From positions 4,132,815-4,196,814 of the forward strand of contig JAGGNK010007448.1 of the NCBI GenBank assembly GCA_017590115.1: a stretch of 64,000 nt of DNA, read 5' to 3'. The position numbers were made by a program, and so were the translations under genes. The stretch comes from Montifringilla adamsi (lineage: Eukaryota > Chordata > Aves > Passeriformes > Passeridae). The notes under the pieces are model-generated. The model ran no database searches. It was not told the origin of the DNA and was given only the letters and a program-made list of their open reading frames with translations. This document shows positions 35,516-48,788 of the stretch, one piece after another; position 1 is the first letter of the stretch; each line of letters opens with the position of its first letter.

Positions 35516-36179
35516 CAAGGTCACACAGGTGGGGGTCAATCCCATATTTCCATCCAGCTGAGAATCTGTGTCTTTGGCTGCATCAATGACTGGGATGGAG
35601 TTAATCTTGATTTACCCAGGAGACAGAAGGGGTTGAATTGAGCACAGCAAGCTGAATCCTAGAATAGAAAAAGGCCACTGGAAAGGGAAAGAGAGTGCAA
35701 GGAGGAAAAGCTAACACCTCGGCCTCTGTGATTCTGTCTTTGCAGGTCCCTCAAGCAACGTAACCATAAACAGTCTCTTCAAAAAATGTGAATACTGTGC
35801 TCCTTTCTGACAGTTTCCCCCCCAGTTTCTTCCTGTCTTTACAAGGAGCTGAGGAAGAGAAATATTTAATGACAGGTCTTGATATTTTAATGTAGGCTGT
35901 TGGTTAAAACACCACAACTCTCTCTGTGAAAGGGCAATAGAATTACAAAGGAACGTGTTGCAGCAAGTGAGAAGTTGGTTGGAAAGGGGAAGGAAGTGGA
36001 AAGAGGCAAAGCTGCAGAACTCATGGAGTATCTTCAGGTGGAAATCACCACTGACTCATTTCAGGAGCACCTTTCCAAAGCTTGCTGGGGAGGAAAACCA
36101 GGCCAGTTTGGTGTTTTACCCTTCACCTTTCTGTAAGAGCAGAGCAGAGTTCTCTCCTCCATGATCTGGCTGGGATGTG
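35516..36179. other. No gene recognised
   Basis: Unassigned sequence between the pentanucleotide array and a CR1 fragment. No open frame is of interest. Confidence 0.5.
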
Positions 36180-36535
36180 TTCCTCTGACAGGATCCCTTT
36201 CCTTGCAGAAATTCCTCCTGATGTCCAACCTGAGCTCCCCCTGAGGCCATTCCCTCTCCTCCTGTCCCTGTTCCCTGGGAGCACAGCCCGACCCCCCGGC
36301 TGTCCCCTCCTGTCAGGAGCTGTGCAGAGCCACCAGGGTCCCCCCTGAGCCTCCTTTTCTCCAGGCTGAGCCCCTTCCCAGCTCCCTCAGCCCCTCCTGG
36401 GGCTCCAGCCCCTTCCCAGCTCTCTTCCCTTCCCTGGACATGCTCCAGCTCCTCCTTTCTGGTCACAAGGGGCCCAGAACTGGGCACAGCACTCGAGGTG
36501 TGGCCCCACCAGTGCCCAGCACAGAGGGACAAGGT
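36180..36535 (-). mobile_element. CR1 LINE fragment lacking its 3' end
   Basis: On the minus strand this reads as the CR1 3' UTR: a cactggtggggccacacctc block, agttctgggcccct, a ggagctgggaaggggctcag block, cagctcctgacaggagggga, then ttggacatcaggaggaattt. It should be followed by the terminal 150 bp or so ending in the octamer repeat, but the match stops near 36180. CR1 copies normally lose the 5' end, not the 3' end, so the missing tail implies a later deletion or rearrangement. It is GC-rich compared with its surroundings. No coding sequence is present. Confidence 0.9.
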
Positions 36536-36984
36536 CAGATATGAAGTCCCCAATGTGTCATGAAGGTCACATTCTCACTCATCCTGATCTACATTTGAAA
36601 AGTTGTTCTCTCACCCAGGTGAGGGAGTTGTGCCCTGCACCTGGTTTGGGGTGTCAGTGGCACTCATAGGAGGGGACACACAAAAATCATATCCTTGATG
36701 CACTGTGCCATCACTGTGTCCTCACACACAGGCTGCCACAAGCAGCACTCAGTGCTGGGGCTGGGCCCAGGCTGCTCTGAGCAGCATCCATCATCAGTCA
36801 GGGCTGCAGTGTCAGCCTGGTGCTTCTGGGACAGGGCTGGAGCCCAGGGAATGTGGCTCTGAGTGCTCTCTGTGCAGACACAACCTGGGACTGAAATCTT
36901 GGCCTGGTAGCTGCAGTGAATAGTTTATTCTGCTCTCCCTCCCTCCCTCCCCTGTTGGATCTCAGCAGCAGTCTCCAGCCAACA
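36536..36984. other. No gene recognised
   Basis: Unassigned; a short (CTCC)n run lies at about 36936-36952. Confidence 0.5.
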
Positions 36985-37135
36985 TAATTCTTTGTGAGTT
37001 ACTTTCGTTAGCAAAACCTTTCACCCTATGAAGATGTTCTACTTAATTAGTAAAAGTTCAATTTTTTTGTCACCGACAGAGCTTCATACATCAACATGTC
37101 TGGAGAGTCGTTAGCTGGAAAATTAATCAGGGTGG
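36985..37135. other. Candidate conserved non-coding element
   Basis: AT-rich, non-coding sequence that keeps three CpGs (actttcgttagc, gtcaccgacaga, gagtcgttagctgg) and TAATTA-type cores (acttaattagtaaaag near 37042, gaaaattaatcagg near 37119). It resembles vertebrate enhancer sequence in texture only; no alignment is available. Confidence 0.25.
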
Positions 37136-38033
37136 GTAGCAGCTGAATAGAGTCAGAGCCCTTTAGGTTCCTTCCCACATCTCTGCCTCCAACTTGAGAA
37201 CTTTTTCTCAAGAAAAGATATCCAAAAACCATCCCAAATGTCCAAGAGATCCATTCCTAGGGAGCAGTGGAGTCAAGGGTGTCCCTGAGCCTGAAGGAAA
37301 GGATGAGAAACCAGAATCAACTTTGATCCACCTTGGTCAGACGGGTGAGGAACTCCTGCTGAGGACTCTGAAATAATGATGGAAGGCTGAGGTTTTCCTT
37401 CCACCTGCCTCTGGGAACACATCAAACCAAGGTGCTTTTGCTCCCATGCATTGCCCTTTATATTTATTGTGCAGGATTGCTGCCAGCAGAGTTTGCTACA
37501 ACCCCTCGTGGCTCAGCCTTGGATTCCTTCCCCATTATGCATTTATTTTTGTTTAGGAAAACTCTGCTTGAGGTGTCTACTGCAATTTCCTACAATATCA
37601 CATTTTTCCAAGTGGGCTGACAGCCACAAGGAGTCCAAATAACCAATGCTCAGCACAGATTTGCACATCAGCTTCTTCTTGAATTGGTTTTTTGGGTTTT
37701 TTTTTCATCTTTTTACCAATCTATTCCCTGGCTATGGAGCTTTTCTTCTGGCAGCTGGAGTCCATCCATAACTGCATGCAGGAGGAGAATGTTGCATCAG
37801 GTTTTGCTGAGGGTGTTGGATGCTTTGCAGGAATCCTGGGATGGCTACAGTGGTCTAAGAGATTCTAAGAATAATAAAATCTGGTGTTGTTCCTGTCTCC
37901 TGAGCACAGGACACTGTACATGTGCCAGTCTCACATCACTTTTTCCTGCTCTGAGACTTCTTAAAATTAACAGGGAAGTGTTGGTAGCAAGTTGTGATGA
38001 AAAACACTGATATACTTTATTTCCTTTCTGTTG
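37136..38033. other. No gene recognised
   Basis: Unassigned; a T-rich run occurs at 37688-37711. Confidence 0.5.
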
Positions 38034-38068
38034 CTACTACTACTATTATTATTGTTGTTGTTATTGTT
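38034..38068. repeat. Compound trinucleotide repeat (CTA)n(TTA)n(TTG)n
   Basis: Three short trinucleotide blocks of three to four units each follow one another in the same register, then a partial reversion (ttattgtt). A small decayed microsatellite. Confidence 0.8.
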
Positions 38069-38508
38069 AGGAAGAGGAGCATAGTAGCTGTCTTTACAGT
38101 TTGATTAGTAGTAAAGAGAAATAATTATGGACAATGCAAGTGACCACAATTTTTCTTAAAATTTTGCATAACTGATCTCCAGACCTCATTAAAATTGAAC
38201 TCCTCATGTTATATTTAATTTTCCTAGAGAACAAGACCAGAGAGTAGGGGAGGAAGGAAATATATTTTGCCTGCATAAAAATATATCTTCCCACTTTGTA
38301 ATTTCCCTCCTCAGAAAGTGTCTGAAGGAGGAAATTACAAAGATTCCTGGGAATGACTTCCTGGGCTCTGCTCTGCCTCCAGGACTTGCCAGTCCTTTGT
38401 TGGCTCTGCTGATGCTCAGGTGGCATTCTGGAACCTTCTCTGCCTAACAAGTGGCTCAGGGCTGCCAGGACTGTGCTCACACTCCTGTCAAGTGTGGTTA
38501 AGGGAGGA
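38069..38508. other. No gene recognised
   Basis: Unassigned. A 260-codon minus-strand frame (38094-38876) crosses this region and the tandem duplication below; it has no recognisable domains and is treated as chance. Confidence 0.5.
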
Positions 38509-38575
38509 AATTCCCAAATGGAAAGTGATTTCCCTGCCACAGAATTCCCAAATGGAAAGTGATTTCCCTGCCACA
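38509..38575. repeat. Tandem duplication, 34-bp unit x 2
   Basis: The unit starting aattcccaaatggaaagtg occurs at 38509 and again at 38543, with no differences in the overlap that I can see. A recent slippage-type duplication. The unit length is not a multiple of three. Confidence 0.9.
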
Positions 38576-39845
38576 TCCCTGCTGGGGACAAGTCACACCC
38601 AGATGGAATCATGGATACCAAGCCTTCTCCCCAAGAATGAGGCATCAGGCACGTGTTTCTGGGCAAAAAATTCTGTCCTTGGTGTCTGATTGATTGATAA
38701 AGCTTGTTTTCAGTGTGTTTGGGAAGGGATAAAGGAGAAAAGAACAGAGCCTCATGCCTCAGAACTCCTTGATTCCTTGCAGTGAGGCATCCTGTAGGAG
38801 CAGTGTCTCTGCAAAGCTGCTCTTGTGCTTCCCTGGGCAAAACAAGTGGTAAAACAAATGCTGAGTATTCACCCAAACCAACAGAGATTATTCATTTCCC
38901 TGCCTCCCCAGTCATTCCTTCTGCAAACAGAAGGGAAGCAGAATTTCTCTTTGGCTCAGTTTAAAATTTTTGTTTTCCATTAAGAATAAAGTTCTTTTCA
39001 TCCTTGGGAATCCTTAAGCTCAAGACAAATACAATTTGGGTAACAGAAAAACCCTGTTTTCTTTTGAAGAGACTCTTCATTTCTAAAATGCCAAAATGGG
39101 ATATTATCTGTCTTATTTGCTCTTGTTTCCAGATTAGCTATTTGAGGGAGTCAAAACAAATTTGTGAAAATCTTCCTGCACCCTGAAATTACTTTTACAG
39201 CAAACAAAAAATTGACCTCTAACATTATACCCAGCTATAGTTACAAAGATTTGTTTCAGGCTTTTCCTAAGCACGTTTCCCTCTTCAGCTTTTATTAGCA
39301 AGGACAGAAAAGCTCAGTTTCCAAATGATCTGGACTTTCACACATGGTCTGTAGTGTGGGAGAGCTGGTGGAATGCTGGTAATCTCACATATACAGGCAG
39401 AAAATGCCCCAATCCCCCATCAAGATCCCATCTTTAAAGCACTTAACCATGGACCATTAGCCCTTAAAATGTGGTGCAGATCATCAGGGCTGATTTAGAC
39501 AGAAGAATGAAATGGTATTGATTCAGGATTATGGCCAGGTAAAGACACCATCATGCTGTTTGTTTTGTGCTTGATGTTCATTAAATGAAGTAATTTATGG
39601 GTAGGATTAGTGTGATCTATAGAACAGAGGCCTGGAATGGAAAGCAGTATCCTAAACTGCATGAACTGGAGATTGGATTAGGATTCAGAGGAAGAAAAGG
39701 AAATACAGATACCTTATGTACATTGGCCTGAATTCTGCTGTGGTGAGGAAAAGATGGATTCTCATGAGCATAAATACACAACCTCAGGCTGCCTGTTTGC
39801 AATGGGATAGACCAGGAGAGGGTTCAGGTACAGAGCTTCCCCCTG
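38576..39845. other. No gene recognised
   Basis: Unassigned, AT-rich. No exon or transposon was recognised. Confidence 0.5.
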
Positions 39846-40244
39846 TATGGTTGGTGCCCCGTGTGAGGAGACGCAAACCTTGACTCCATGTTTCAGAAGG
39901 CTGATTTATTATATTATGATATATATTATATTAAAATTATATACTAAAACTATACTAAAAGAATAGAGAGGAAAGGATTCATCAGAAGGCTAGAAAGAAC
40001 AGGAATGGAATGAATAACAAGAGCTCGTGACTCTCAGAGTCCGATGCAGATGCATCTTTGATTGGTTATTAACTAGAAACAACTCACATTGACCAATCAC
40101 AGATGCACCTGTTGGTAAACAATGCCCAGACCACATTCCACAGACATCAGATAGTTAATTGTTTGCATTTCTTTTCTGAGGCTTCTCAACTAGAATAGGA
40201 GAAAAATCCTAGCAAAGGATTTTTCATAAAATATCATAGCTATA
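39846..40244 (-). mobile_element. Solo LTR (copy G) of the 6-bp-duplication family
   Basis: It shares tcagaaggctgatttatta, aacaactcac and the gaggcttctcaactagaa and ggagaaaaatcct segments with copies A and B, in the same orientation. The plus-strand start tatggttggtgcc aligns with the start of copy A. An imperfect 6-bp flanking repeat, CCCCTG (39840-39845) against CCGCTG (40245-40250), supports the limits and gives 399 bp. It is more diverged than copies A and B, especially in its AT-rich middle. No viral genes remain. Confidence 0.78.
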
Positions 40245-40390
40245 CCGCTGCACCCACAAATTAGCCCCAAATACCCCCAGTCTTCCTGTTTCTCTCCTCT
40301 AAAACATCCACTACAACAGCTTTCTCCCAAAGGTGCTCTGTTGCCATTTTGCACTTGGGAGAGTTACTAATTTTCTCCCCTCCCCTGTGA

Positions 40391-40563
40391 ACCCAAGTGT
40401 TGCAATTGGTTTGATGTTTACTAGGGGAGCTGATGAGAACATTTTTAAATTGCTACATCTCAATGGGAAAAAAAAAAAAGAGTGAGTTTTGCATATAAGC
40501 ATCCACAAGACACAGTAAATTGGTTTCTAGATTATCTTCCCTTCTCCCACCCTCTGACAGCCA
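40391..40563 (+). repeat. Old dispersed repeat, copy 1 (partner at about 48789-48985)
   Basis: Shared landmarks in the same order in both copies are a ttgcaat/ttggcaat block, ggggagctgatgagaacatt (ggggagctgatgaaaacatt in the partner), a catctcaatggga/cacctcagtggaa block, and ctcccaccctctgacag against ctcccacccttttgcag. The order is conserved over about 170 bp, so the two are related, but they are diverged well beyond the LTRs. I do not know the family. Confidence 0.5.
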
Positions 40564-43500
40564 GCACCACTCCTGGGCAGGGGAATCCTGCAGTGTTGCT
40601 GTGAGTAGATCTTGACAGCCTAAGAGACAGTGGTCCCTGAGGGCTGAAAAACCAGCCTGTGCCTCAGGAGACACATTGCCAGCCCCCCTTGTGATGGCAG
40701 CCTGCTGATCCTGGCTTTCCTTTTCCCATCTCACCTGTTCCAGACTGAGTACCCATTTTGAGACAGGGGCGATCTCTTAGGTCACAGGACAAAGCAGCCT
40801 TGGCCCCATCAGAGATATAAAGTGCTGGGATAACACCTGCGAGGAAAGCAAAGGCTCTCCATCCCCCTTCCTTTTGTCTGAAGCTGAGAGAGGAGTAAGC
40901 TGGTGTCCTCAAGAGTCTTGGAAAACAAATCACTTTGGTGTTTGTTAAGTGCTGAACTTCACACACGACAAGACAGGCAGGCAACCTGCTCTGCTAATTA
41001 AGACCCAGGGTAGGAAGCAAAATGGGTGAAACTTCCACAGGAAGGCTGGAATAACTCAGTAGTTATTAAACTGTGTTAAGCCAAAGAAATGCCAGCAAAG
41101 TCCCCTTTTCCTGCATCTCACAGCCCAGCATCGTGCAGATATCACAGAGAGGAGAATCAGGTTTTCCCAAGTGTTTTACATCTTCACTGCAGCATCTGCC
41201 TCAGGCACAGAGCACCCAGGCAATTTGATCCAATTTGTTAGCAAGAGATACCAGACTTCTCCATGGTGTCTTTAGTCTCCCAAGTTCCAGGACGAAAAAC
41301 CTCTGAGTGCAATTCTGGAGCAAAAATGGCTCCAAGGCACCCAGGTTATATGAATGTGCTTTAAAAGCATCTGTTAACTCTGTACTTCTTTTCAGCTGTA
41401 AAAATTACTTCATATGCTGTCTGCAATCCCCATTTATAGGACTTCAGTACTTTGGTGGATGGATGGAAGGGAGGAAGCCTGGAGCATGCAGAGGGGAAGG
41501 TACTGCAAAGCACATTTTGTAGTAATCACTTGAATTTTTCTCATCCTCCTCCCTATGGAGCGATGTCTGTGCAGGAGTCTGAGCCTGTGGTTTCCAAAGC
41601 ATCACTCACCCCCTGCTTGTGCACAAAACACAGCCTGGAAGAATTTGCTTTTGCTGCACTGACCACAGAAGGCTTTGCAAACTCACATTTACCTGTGGGC
41701 TCCCATGCCACCTTTAGTTTTGCAGCTGGCTCTGCCTGTTTTGTGGTGGGAGGACTCCCAGGGAGCAGCTTTCCATCTGAGTGGCACAGAGGGGCATGGA
41801 GGGGAGTGGGATGTTGCTGCTGATGTGGAGCTGTAACCCTTGGGGGATGGATGTGGCACATGCATCTCACAGGGAGATGTGAGGAAGCAAATCCATGATC
41901 CCAGGGTGATCTGCTGGCCCAGTTCTCTCAGGACTCCTGTGCTTCCACAAGCAAACATTTCACTTCCTCTCACCCAGCAAGGCTCAGTGGGCACTCACCC
42001 CTTCCTGCTACAAATATCTTCAATTGTCATCTGTTCCTGCTTCCCCACCCCACCAAAAATACTTCAAAAGGCTCAACTGCTCTTTTTCTTTACTGTTGTC
42101 ACTCCTTTTTCCATTACTCCTCATCACGCAAAAGCAGAAGTAAATTAATGAACCCCAACTTAATTTTACACACACATATGAGCAGCACAGAGGAGCCATG
42201 AACACAATCAGCAAAAAGCACTAATTCCAACAATCTTTCCCAGGGCCCTTCATGGCATGTGATACTGGAACAGCCACTGTCAAACAGCGCTCCAGGATGG
42301 GGCTGTTTCTCCATCTCTCCCTCCCTCCATCCTCCTCCAAGCCCTGGCCACCCTCTTTTCACAGCTCTCCCTGGTATCCCAGGGCTGTTTGTCTTTCCCT
42401 GGGCTCCCTCTGCACCCTCAGCTGCCCAGGGTGCTGGGGATGGAAGGGGCACCGCCTGCCAGTTGGCATCTGGAGGGAGTGGTGGGGGCTGAACTGTTGC
42501 CATTGGAGATGGCAGCAGATGCTTCCTGGTGGAGGCTGCACTGCCTCATTCAGGGCTTTGTGGTTTGAGACAGAATCCAAATCATTTCCAATTAGGAGAT
42601 TGCAGTGACAGCTGCTCTGAACAGGGCCTTCTCTCGCAGCTGAGAACCTGCTCCACGTTCAGCTGGGGTTGGATACCTTCATTTCCAGCATGGAGAGATC
42701 AGCCTGGGCATTATTATCACATCTTCTTCTTCCACCTCTTGTTAAGCCATTCCTCTCTCCCACACAAGACCACTTCTCATGAGGAATTTGGCAGTTGAAA
42801 CGTCCTTATCTCTCCCTCACCAAAATCCATCCATTTTCTCCTTTCTATATGCAGAATTTAATTTTTCTGTTGTGCTGTCCAGCTCCCCCTCTTCCTACCT
42901 CCCCCATTACTTCTGCCTGCCCTGAGATGTATGGGCCTTGTCAGGCAGTTTGGGCCTGACCCAGGCAGCCAAAATCAGAAGAAAACCTGGTTTTATTTTG
43001 CCTGCAGAGAATTCATCACAGAAAGTGTCTCATTTAGGAAAATTAAGGATGAAGGAAAGGGAGAGCTGGAAATTTATTCTAGTTTGGTGTTAAAAATATG
43101 TCTATATACTGCTGTGTTAAAGGCTGATATTTTCTTTCCACTTTTCTTTCACTCTTGCTTGACCCTATCACACAGTCCAGAGACAGAATTCAGGAAGAAG
43201 AGGCATTGGAACCCTTGCTGGCTGGAAAATTCTGCCTGTGGTAGGCAGTGAAAATGATAAGGCAGTGTTGAACAAGTCTCTCTCCATTCTGTGCCATAAC
43301 TACTCATCAGAGGGAAATCTAATCCTAAAAATACAAACTAGACAAATCCTTTGGAAGGAGGAAGGGGAATATGTGGGTGCTGGCTTTAGTTATGATTCAG
43401 CTAAATCCTTGTTTGTTTGGAGACTGAGCCTCTTGAATCACAGCAGAGCTGAGCAAACCCAGACTCTCAATGGTGCAGAGTCCTGGAGAGCCTCCTCCAG

Positions 43501-43742
43501 AGCTGCTCTCTGCCCTCCCCAAGCACAGGGACTTGGGTTTTCCTGGTCTCCCTTCTCCATCTCCCACTCCCAAATGCAGTGAAAAGTTTGTGGTGTCCTC
43601 AGGGAGGATTTCCAGCTGTTTTCTCTTATAGGGAAGGCGTCACTTGGCACCCCACACCCATCCCACGTTTGCACTGTGGGCACCGAGGAGCTGTAGGGCA
43701 GGTCTGAAATCAGAATTCCTTCCTCTGCTATAGAAACCCCAC
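40564..43742. other. No gene recognised
   Basis: No exon, RNA gene or transposon was recognised. Frames of up to 129 codons occur on both strands around 41450-42500, overlapping each other. Confidence 0.5.
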
Positions 43743-44101
43743 TGTGGTATTCACATGCCCTCTGAGAAGCTGTGAGAGAAGCAGAGAAAAGAATGATCAA
43801 AACAATTCTTATCTCATTTGCCGCTCCTGTGTTTGTGAACATGTGGAATGTGTTGGAAGATTATTTACCTGAAGGAATTTGGCAATTGGATTCCGATGAG
43901 GATTGTTCTGTTTCCTTGGCCAATCACGCAAAGCTGTGTCCTGACTGTCAGGAGACAGTCAGGAGTTTTCTTCAGTATCTTTAGTATGTTTTAATATTCT
44001 TTATAGCATAGTATAATATAGTATAATAAAGTAATTAATTTGCCTTCTGATATCATTCTGTGCATCATTCTTCCCAGACATCAGACATCGTAGCACCAAC
44101 A
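43743..44101 (+). mobile_element. Solo LTR (copy D) of the 6-bp-duplication family
   Basis: This 359-bp copy has canonical ends, TGTGGTATTC at the start and ACCAACA at the end, and a perfect 6-bp flanking repeat CCCCAC (43737-43742 and 44102-44107). In sense orientation it carries a ttccttggccaatcacg CCAAT-type segment, an AT-rich hairpin-prone stretch and AATAAA at 44025-44030, followed by gccttctga as in the other copies. It fixes the family as plus-strand here, so copies A, B, C and G are in the reverse orientation. No internal viral sequence is present. Confidence 0.9.
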
Positions 44102-44107
44102 CCCCAC

Positions 44108-47100
44108 ATCTGGAGGGAACCCAGCATCTCTGCCAAGAAACTCTTGGCATGGGGGACATCACCCATGCTGAGAAGGTGACACCAAGGGGATGCCAGGTCC
44201 TACCTTGACACAGGTGGGAACAAAGCCCTGCTGGTGCCAAATCCACTACAAAACTACCTACAAAAATTTTGACAGAGGCTTTTGGCACCTTGTGTTTGTC
44301 TTGATCCCTTCATGGCTATGCTTTTAATAGCACTTTTCATTTTCCTGGGATCCAAGAGGGAAGATTTTAGGAGATTTTTCAGTGGTATTGGGATGAGTGT
44401 TGTCTATTAATTCATGTGGAGCTCTTAGGTGCTACGGAAGATAAGTGCCTTGTAAATACAGATAAATAGATCAGATTAGACTTTGACAGTGGTTCATGCA
44501 AAAGGCATTTTTATGTGCAAAAAATAATAACATTGTAGAGAAATAGCTGTTGTTTGAAACCTTGGGCTAGAGCTTCCATAATTGATATTGTTGGAGGAAA
44601 GATGAAGCTAATGGAGAAGAGCTGCTGTGATTGCCCTCTTGTCATTGACTAATTCTTCCAGCAACCAAAGTGACATTACCCAGCTCCCATTTAGACCTCC
44701 AAGCAAGTGGTCACATTTTTCAAGAGAGCACAGCTCAATGAGCACTGAATCCTTTCACAGCTCTCCTTGCCAGTGCAGTAATTGCAGGGATGAGGGAAGG
44801 GGAGTGATTTTGAAAATCTGCTCTCTCCTTTACATCCTGACTGCTTGGAAATCTCCACCACAGAGCTCAGAGAGAGGCATGAAAAATGTCACTGCCCAAA
44901 AGTCTGGATGTATCCAGGTCCCTGATGGAAATCTCATCCTCAGCAATTTCAAAGGCAGTGCAAGGAGAAGATTGTGGGTTCCTGTGATTATCAGCTCAAA
45001 AAGGGTTGACCAAAACTTGAGTTTAACCCATTCAGGCCCAAACTCCCAGCACATGGGAGCTTCCTCTAGTGGCATAGGTTCACACCTTTCTAAGCTACAA
45101 ATGAAGGAAAACCCTGGATTTCAATTTATCCATGCAAAAATAAAAAACCATAAAGGCAGAAATAAACACCTGAGTGATCTTGGGAGTCCTGAAACAAACA
45201 GCAGTTTTGTTCCTCCAACAAGTTACAATGAAGTACCAGCATTGCTCCCTCAGCCCCATCGCATTAGGTACAAAACACAAGTGCTTAAAAGCTAGGGGAT
45301 GAATAATTAACAGCATCATGCATCTTTTATTCTCTACATAAAGTATATAAAGGGTGAAATCCTGACCCATCCAAAAGCAATGTCCAAGTTCTTCTTGACT
45401 TTGGATGAACTTGTGTTTCTCCTAAATTGTTTTGTCAAACACAGTGAAACGTGTGGTAACATTCCTCCACAATCTTAATTCTGACCCAATATAAATAATT
45501 TCATATCATCACTTCTTGAATTTAAACAAAAAACAAACCCTTTTTAAAAAAATGTGAAACACACCTACCAAATGAATGTTGATTTGAAGACAAACAACAT
45601 TATGGATTTTTTTTTTTTAGTATAAAAATAGGCACATATTCAGTTATTGAAAATTCTGTATCACTTAACAATAATGGTACTTAGAAATACTTCAACTAAC
45701 TAATGGCATTTGCCACCTAAGAATATTCTTTAAAAGAAAATGTTTGTACACATTGAAATTCAATGAAATAAAAATGCCACATAAAAGAGGAGGGAAAAAA
45801 AGAAAACAATTCACAGGTTAAGCATGAGGTCGTTTTGTCAAAATAAAAAGTGCACTTCTTTGTACTCTGCTTAAAAGCATATATTTATTATGTGGGCAAT
45901 ATAGGGTTTCAGGAGTCCTTAATCATTCATTTCCCTGTTTTTAAGTGTGAGGGCTTTGCAAATGATGTGATAAGTAAGTACATTGTTGTCACTTAGCAAC
46001 CTTAACTTGTCTCTGAAATGAGTTGTTTGTTTCTATAATAAAGGAGACGCTCGGATACCATGGAGATGAGCAGAGACCTTGTCTGCTTTCCGGAGCCCAT
46101 CCTGGAAAACGGGATATTGCTGGAGGGATGAGGTCCTCACACAGAGGAGCAGCTCTTCATTCCTGTCCACGGCACACAGACGTGGGCACTGCTGTGATTG
46201 TGCTGCTCTGAGCACAAGACTCACTCTCCTTTTGGGCAGAAAACCTGGAATTTTGGCCTTAGCAATGGGCAAATCTCCAGTGTCCAGGACATGGTGGGTT
46301 TGTAGCCGGCCCTCAATTGCTTTTATTGTTATCAGCCTTCAGTGAGAAACTTTACTCTCCACACTAAGCTCCATGCTTGGAAAACAGCATCTTTTCATCT
46401 CCAGGCAGCCCTGCTAGAACCACACTGGGCCTCTTCTTGGCCCCTAACTGCTCCTTTATGCCACTTTTCTGCTGTAACACAGCTCTAAGGGCAGTTTAGG
46501 CAGCTGGAGGAAGATTGCTGGCCTCTGGGAAGTCTGTGATAAAGAACCCCTACTATGGTTCCTGCAGATGGGAACTGATGCCACTCCTTGGCGGCTGTGT
46601 CTGGGGGAAAAGGGAGAAAAGACAAATAGCATGGCTGAGATAGAGCTCCCTCCCTCAAATCTGAGCTTCTTGTATCTGGGAGTAAATTAGAGCACAAGGG
46701 TTAATAAAAAATGTCAAAACAGATTTTAGACAACTCTATACAGACAGATTTTAAACAACTCTATATATACTCTATTCTTCTAAAACTGTATTTAATTGCA
46801 CAAGACTCCAGTAAATCCCTGGACACTAGGTTGATCTGCTAGAGTTCACCTGATTTTTCCAAATCTCCTCCCTCACTCCTTTCCTGTATTTCCTGACATT
46901 CCCACAATCTGCTTGCATGGCTGTTACAGCTCCTTGAGTTTAAATTAATCTTTTAAAGAAGGATGAACCACACAAACTTTCTTTTGGTTTTAGAAATCAC
47001 ATCCATATTCATAACCCACTAATCATGTTTGATAAATCAGGATTCATTGTGAAACACGCTAACCCTTCATGTTGCTTCACTTTTTAATCTCACAGGGGAA

Positions 47101-48788
47101 GCAATCATCGCTGCCAGGGGGCTGGGCTGGGCTGTCTCGGGTGTCTGCTTGAGTCAGCTCCCTTGTTTGTACAATGCAGCTTGTGCTCCTGGATCTAAGC
47201 TATCATCTAAAAACATAATTAAGTCTTCAGCACTTCAGTGGCAAGAGGAATCTTCACAGTGTGAATCAAACAGCATCTTCTCAGTGATGCTGGCCTGAGC
47301 CTGCAGCTCAGCTGCGAGAGCAGCTCAGAGCTTTCTTCTCATTCCAGTGGTGTAAGCACTCTGAAACCTTGAGATGCTTTGCTGCCAGGTCAGCCATGGG
47401 AAGAATTGCAGCTGCAGTCAAAGAATAAACAGAGAGATGTTTGTAGGGATCAGCAGGCTCTGTTATTATGCAGTGGCTGGTTTAACCAGGTGCAGTGTGT
47501 GGATAAGGGTGAGGAGGTGGCATTTCTGCCCCTCACAACATTTGGAATGTGCATGTTTGTGTGTTTTCTAACTGTTTGCAAAATGGGATTTTTTTGGCGG
47601 CACCTAGGTAAGTGCAAGATTAGCTACATCAGCTTGTTTTTCTGTCCCTATCAGTCCATTAATCCTGATCTTTTCCCTAGAGGAGGAGTCTTCACATGAG
47701 TCCAGTTCCTCTGATCTATTCCGTCTGCTCCTCCTGCTGCCAGCTCCATGATCCCTTCTTCCCCACAGCCTGAGGCAGGAGACAAGCAGCCCACAGAGGG
47801 GGAAGGACAGTGACAAAGTGAAGTACTCTGAGCCACGAACCTCCTCCTGAGGATGATGTCAAGGTTCTGGCTCTGCTCCATACACTGGAGTTGCTCTGCT
47901 TTCCCACAGTCCCAAGTTTTGGGCTCCCCTGCTTTCCCAAAGAAATATAGGTGTTATTTGCTGAAGCAGATTCTAAGCCTGCCACACTTAATAATTCAGT
48001 GGTGAACTTTCGAGCTGTGTGCAGGTTGAAAAATAACTTGCTTTAGTAAGTACAAAATCTCCATTTCTGCTGCTTTTGCTTCTCCTTCCCTCCTCCTCTT
48101 GCCCGTGGCCCCAGCAGCCCCTGCAATCCAAACACTCCCCGTTATTATATTCTGGAGCAAAAAGGAAAGGCAGGAGGGGGAGAAGAAATTAATTTCCTCT
48201 CTGTGGGATGTTTATTGTTTCTCCTGCTCTCAGCCATCCAAGGTCTCTGTCGTTTTACGTGACATTTTATAATGGGAACAGTTCTTGTGGGTACCAATGA
48301 GTTCATCTGCAGAGAACATGGAGCCTGGAGATTTAAATTTATACCTCCCTGCCCAGGCTGTAATTGGGATTCCCAGGAGAGGAAGCCCTGACAAGTGACA
48401 CAAATAACCCCTGCCAGACCCCTCTCAGGTCCTGTAGCAGCAGGAACCTCAGGAGAACTTCCATGATCAAATTACCCTTAAACAAATGCTCCAGTCTCCA
48501 GTAACTAAGGATGTCACTGCTGAAGGTCAACAAGGTGTGTGTGTGTACCTTGATTATTGGGTTTAGTTCCCATTGCCTGCTCCCAGTCAAAGACCAGGAG
48601 CTGCAACACTGGCAAAACAGAAGTAGAAGAAGCTGCAAAACTAATTAAAACTCGTTACTCCAATTGTCTAGGAATACATTTATTTAGGCCTTCCCTACCC
48701 CTCTAGCTATGCAGGCATAATTACACCAGCACTGTTTCCCTGAATATAAATGAATAAAATAAAGTACACACGTTTCCTCTCCTGTGAA
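44108..48788. other. No gene recognised; long unassigned stretch
   Basis: No exon or transposon was recognised in 4.7 kb. The 222-codon plus-strand frame at 44627-45295 is the longest clear frame here, but it has no domains I recognise and no start context or splice signals to support it. Small repeats: an imperfect 25-bp duplication at about 46720-46769 and a (GT)6-7 run at 48533-48546. A patch near 48250-48280 (gtcgttttacgtgacatttt) contains a CRE/E-box-like core. Confidence 0.5.

Noticed and set aside
38094..38876. 260-codon open frame, minus strand
   Set aside because: It crosses an untranslated-looking 34-bp tandem duplication, contains no domain I recognise, and a 64-kb window is expected to contain a few frames of this size by chance.
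44627..45295. 222-codon open frame, plus strand
   Set aside because: Serine-rich and without recognisable domain, signal peptide or splice context; the opposite strand is also partly open. Not enough to call a gene without homology or transcript data.
46053..46068. RFX X-box-like palindrome, ggataccatggagatg
   Set aside because: It misses bases of the consensus in both half sites, and a single weak match is not evidence of binding.
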